A stretch of 64,000 nucleotides of DNA from contig NC_051107.1 in NCBI RefSeq assembly GCF_901709675.1, positions 6,140,001-6,204,000 of the forward strand. Direction: 5' to 3'. The position numbers and the translations under genes were made by a program. The notes beneath the pieces were generated by a model that saw only the letters and a program-made list of their open reading frames with translations, was not told the origin of the DNA and did no database searches. Source of the DNA: Syngnathus acus. Taxonomy: Eukaryota; Chordata; Actinopteri; Syngnathiformes; Syngnathidae. Of this stretch, positions 63,247 through 64,000 are shown one piece after another (positions within the stretch are counted from its first letter, which is position 1; every line of letters begins with the position of its first letter).

Positions 63247-64000
63247 GTGTCCAATATTTGGACCATTTGCTGCGGATCTCAGCAGGTACACACTTCAGCG
63301 ACATTCTCATTCCTGTCTTCATTTTCTGGTGCGATTTCACGGCATAATAGCGCTCGCAAATCATCCGCCGGGCAGCGGAGCCCTCCCGCTGTGAAATTGA
63401 TGCTCCTTCACCTCAAAACAACGGCGACTGCTTATGAGGGTTTCATGATGTCATAACTTTAGCTGCTGACAGGGGCACTCCCCGCCCAGGAATGGCCAAG
63501 CGGGACGACGGGAGTAGCATCAAACATGGGCATGCTACCGAGAGACACGGCGGATTTATGGCAACCATCGGACATGCTCCGTCGCGCCAAAGATGACCGA
63601 GTTTTATCCGCCTAACGTTGAGTGATGTGAACGTGGCCCTGCCTCCCTAGCATAGCGTGAGGTATGCTGAAAAAGACTCACTCTGAAGGGGGACAGGGTA
63701 GGGTGCTGGAACTGATTCATTGCATATCTGTTCGTTTCAATTAGGAGAGATGATTTGAGAGTGTCGTCACAGAACCAATTAAACTTGTATCTCAAGGCAC
63801 CACTGACGCAATGATGTGGATCGACTGGCTCACTACGATGGTCCTTAAGGCTTGATTGTATTCCAACTATTTCTTTGAGTTGAATCCAAACAGTGTTTGC
63901 ATGAGACACCGTATGAAGGCTAGACAGCTGGTGAGAAGAGCGAGTGATCTTGGCAGACAGAGAGCATCTTTGAGTTGGCGGGAAGCGGCCGACCATGACA
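63247..64000. other. right edge, no feature seen
   Basis: Unique-looking sequence with no supported exon or repeat. Confidence 0.4.

Overview
The window is nuclear DNA of a vertebrate, almost certainly a teleost fish and probably a percomorph. It carries short, multi-exon genes with GT-AG introns. It also carries repeats I recognise as teleost types: a tRNA-derived SINE with an 'accaaagactataaaaatgg' core, TA-flanked MITEs with a 'cggactataagtcgcac' or 'cgtgtataatacg' end, and an L2/CR1-like LINE tail ending in (attctg)n. No operons, phage, IS elements or CRISPR arrays are present. Species cannot be settled from the sequence alone.

The left half is gene-bearing and all three recognised genes lie on the minus strand. 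(1) sema3c, semaphorin 3C, has 17 coding exons from 13402 down to the stop at 1239. Every splice junction keeps frame and the model gives a 756-residue secreted protein. A probable non-coding first exon and GC-rich promoter lie at about 14521-14700. (2) fam180a has three coding exons from 20227 to 18811 and encodes a 165-residue secreted protein. (3) A myotrophin-family gene (mtpn or a duplicate) has four coding exons from 27980 to 24923 and encodes a 119-residue ankyrin protein. An ETS-motif-bearing promoter lies near 28240-28270. The fam180a-mtpn pairing matches the human 7q33 neighbourhood. Human SEMA3C lies elsewhere on chromosome 7 (7q21), so its position here is a fish-specific or ancestral linkage.

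Introns and spacers hold a 366-bp hAT-like MITE in the sema3c 3' flank, two tandem arrays in the largest 3' sema3c intron (one made of ETS-like CACTTCCGG units, one of a 36-bp AT-rich unit), a 173-bp TA-flanked MITE in the intron after the first coding exon, a SINE in fam180a intron 1, and a 916-bp MITE with an internally deleted SINE nested inside it in mtpn intron 1.

From about 28.3 kb to the end (about 36 kb) I find no convincing protein-coding gene. The region is a gene desert with an internally deleted LINE at 34.5 kb, a SINE at 49.6 kb, several microsatellites, a large imperfect inverted repeat at 59.9-60.1 kb and a perfect 59-bp duplication at 63.1 kb. Two exon-like segments (58.1-58.3 kb plus strand, 59.4 kb minus strand) may belong to genes that continue beyond the window. 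By human synteny the next plus-strand gene would be chrm2, which has non-coding 5' exons. I did not find a previously undescribed biological system. The most worthwhile leads are the divergent myotrophin, the ETS-motif array, the inverted repeat and the exon-like segments.
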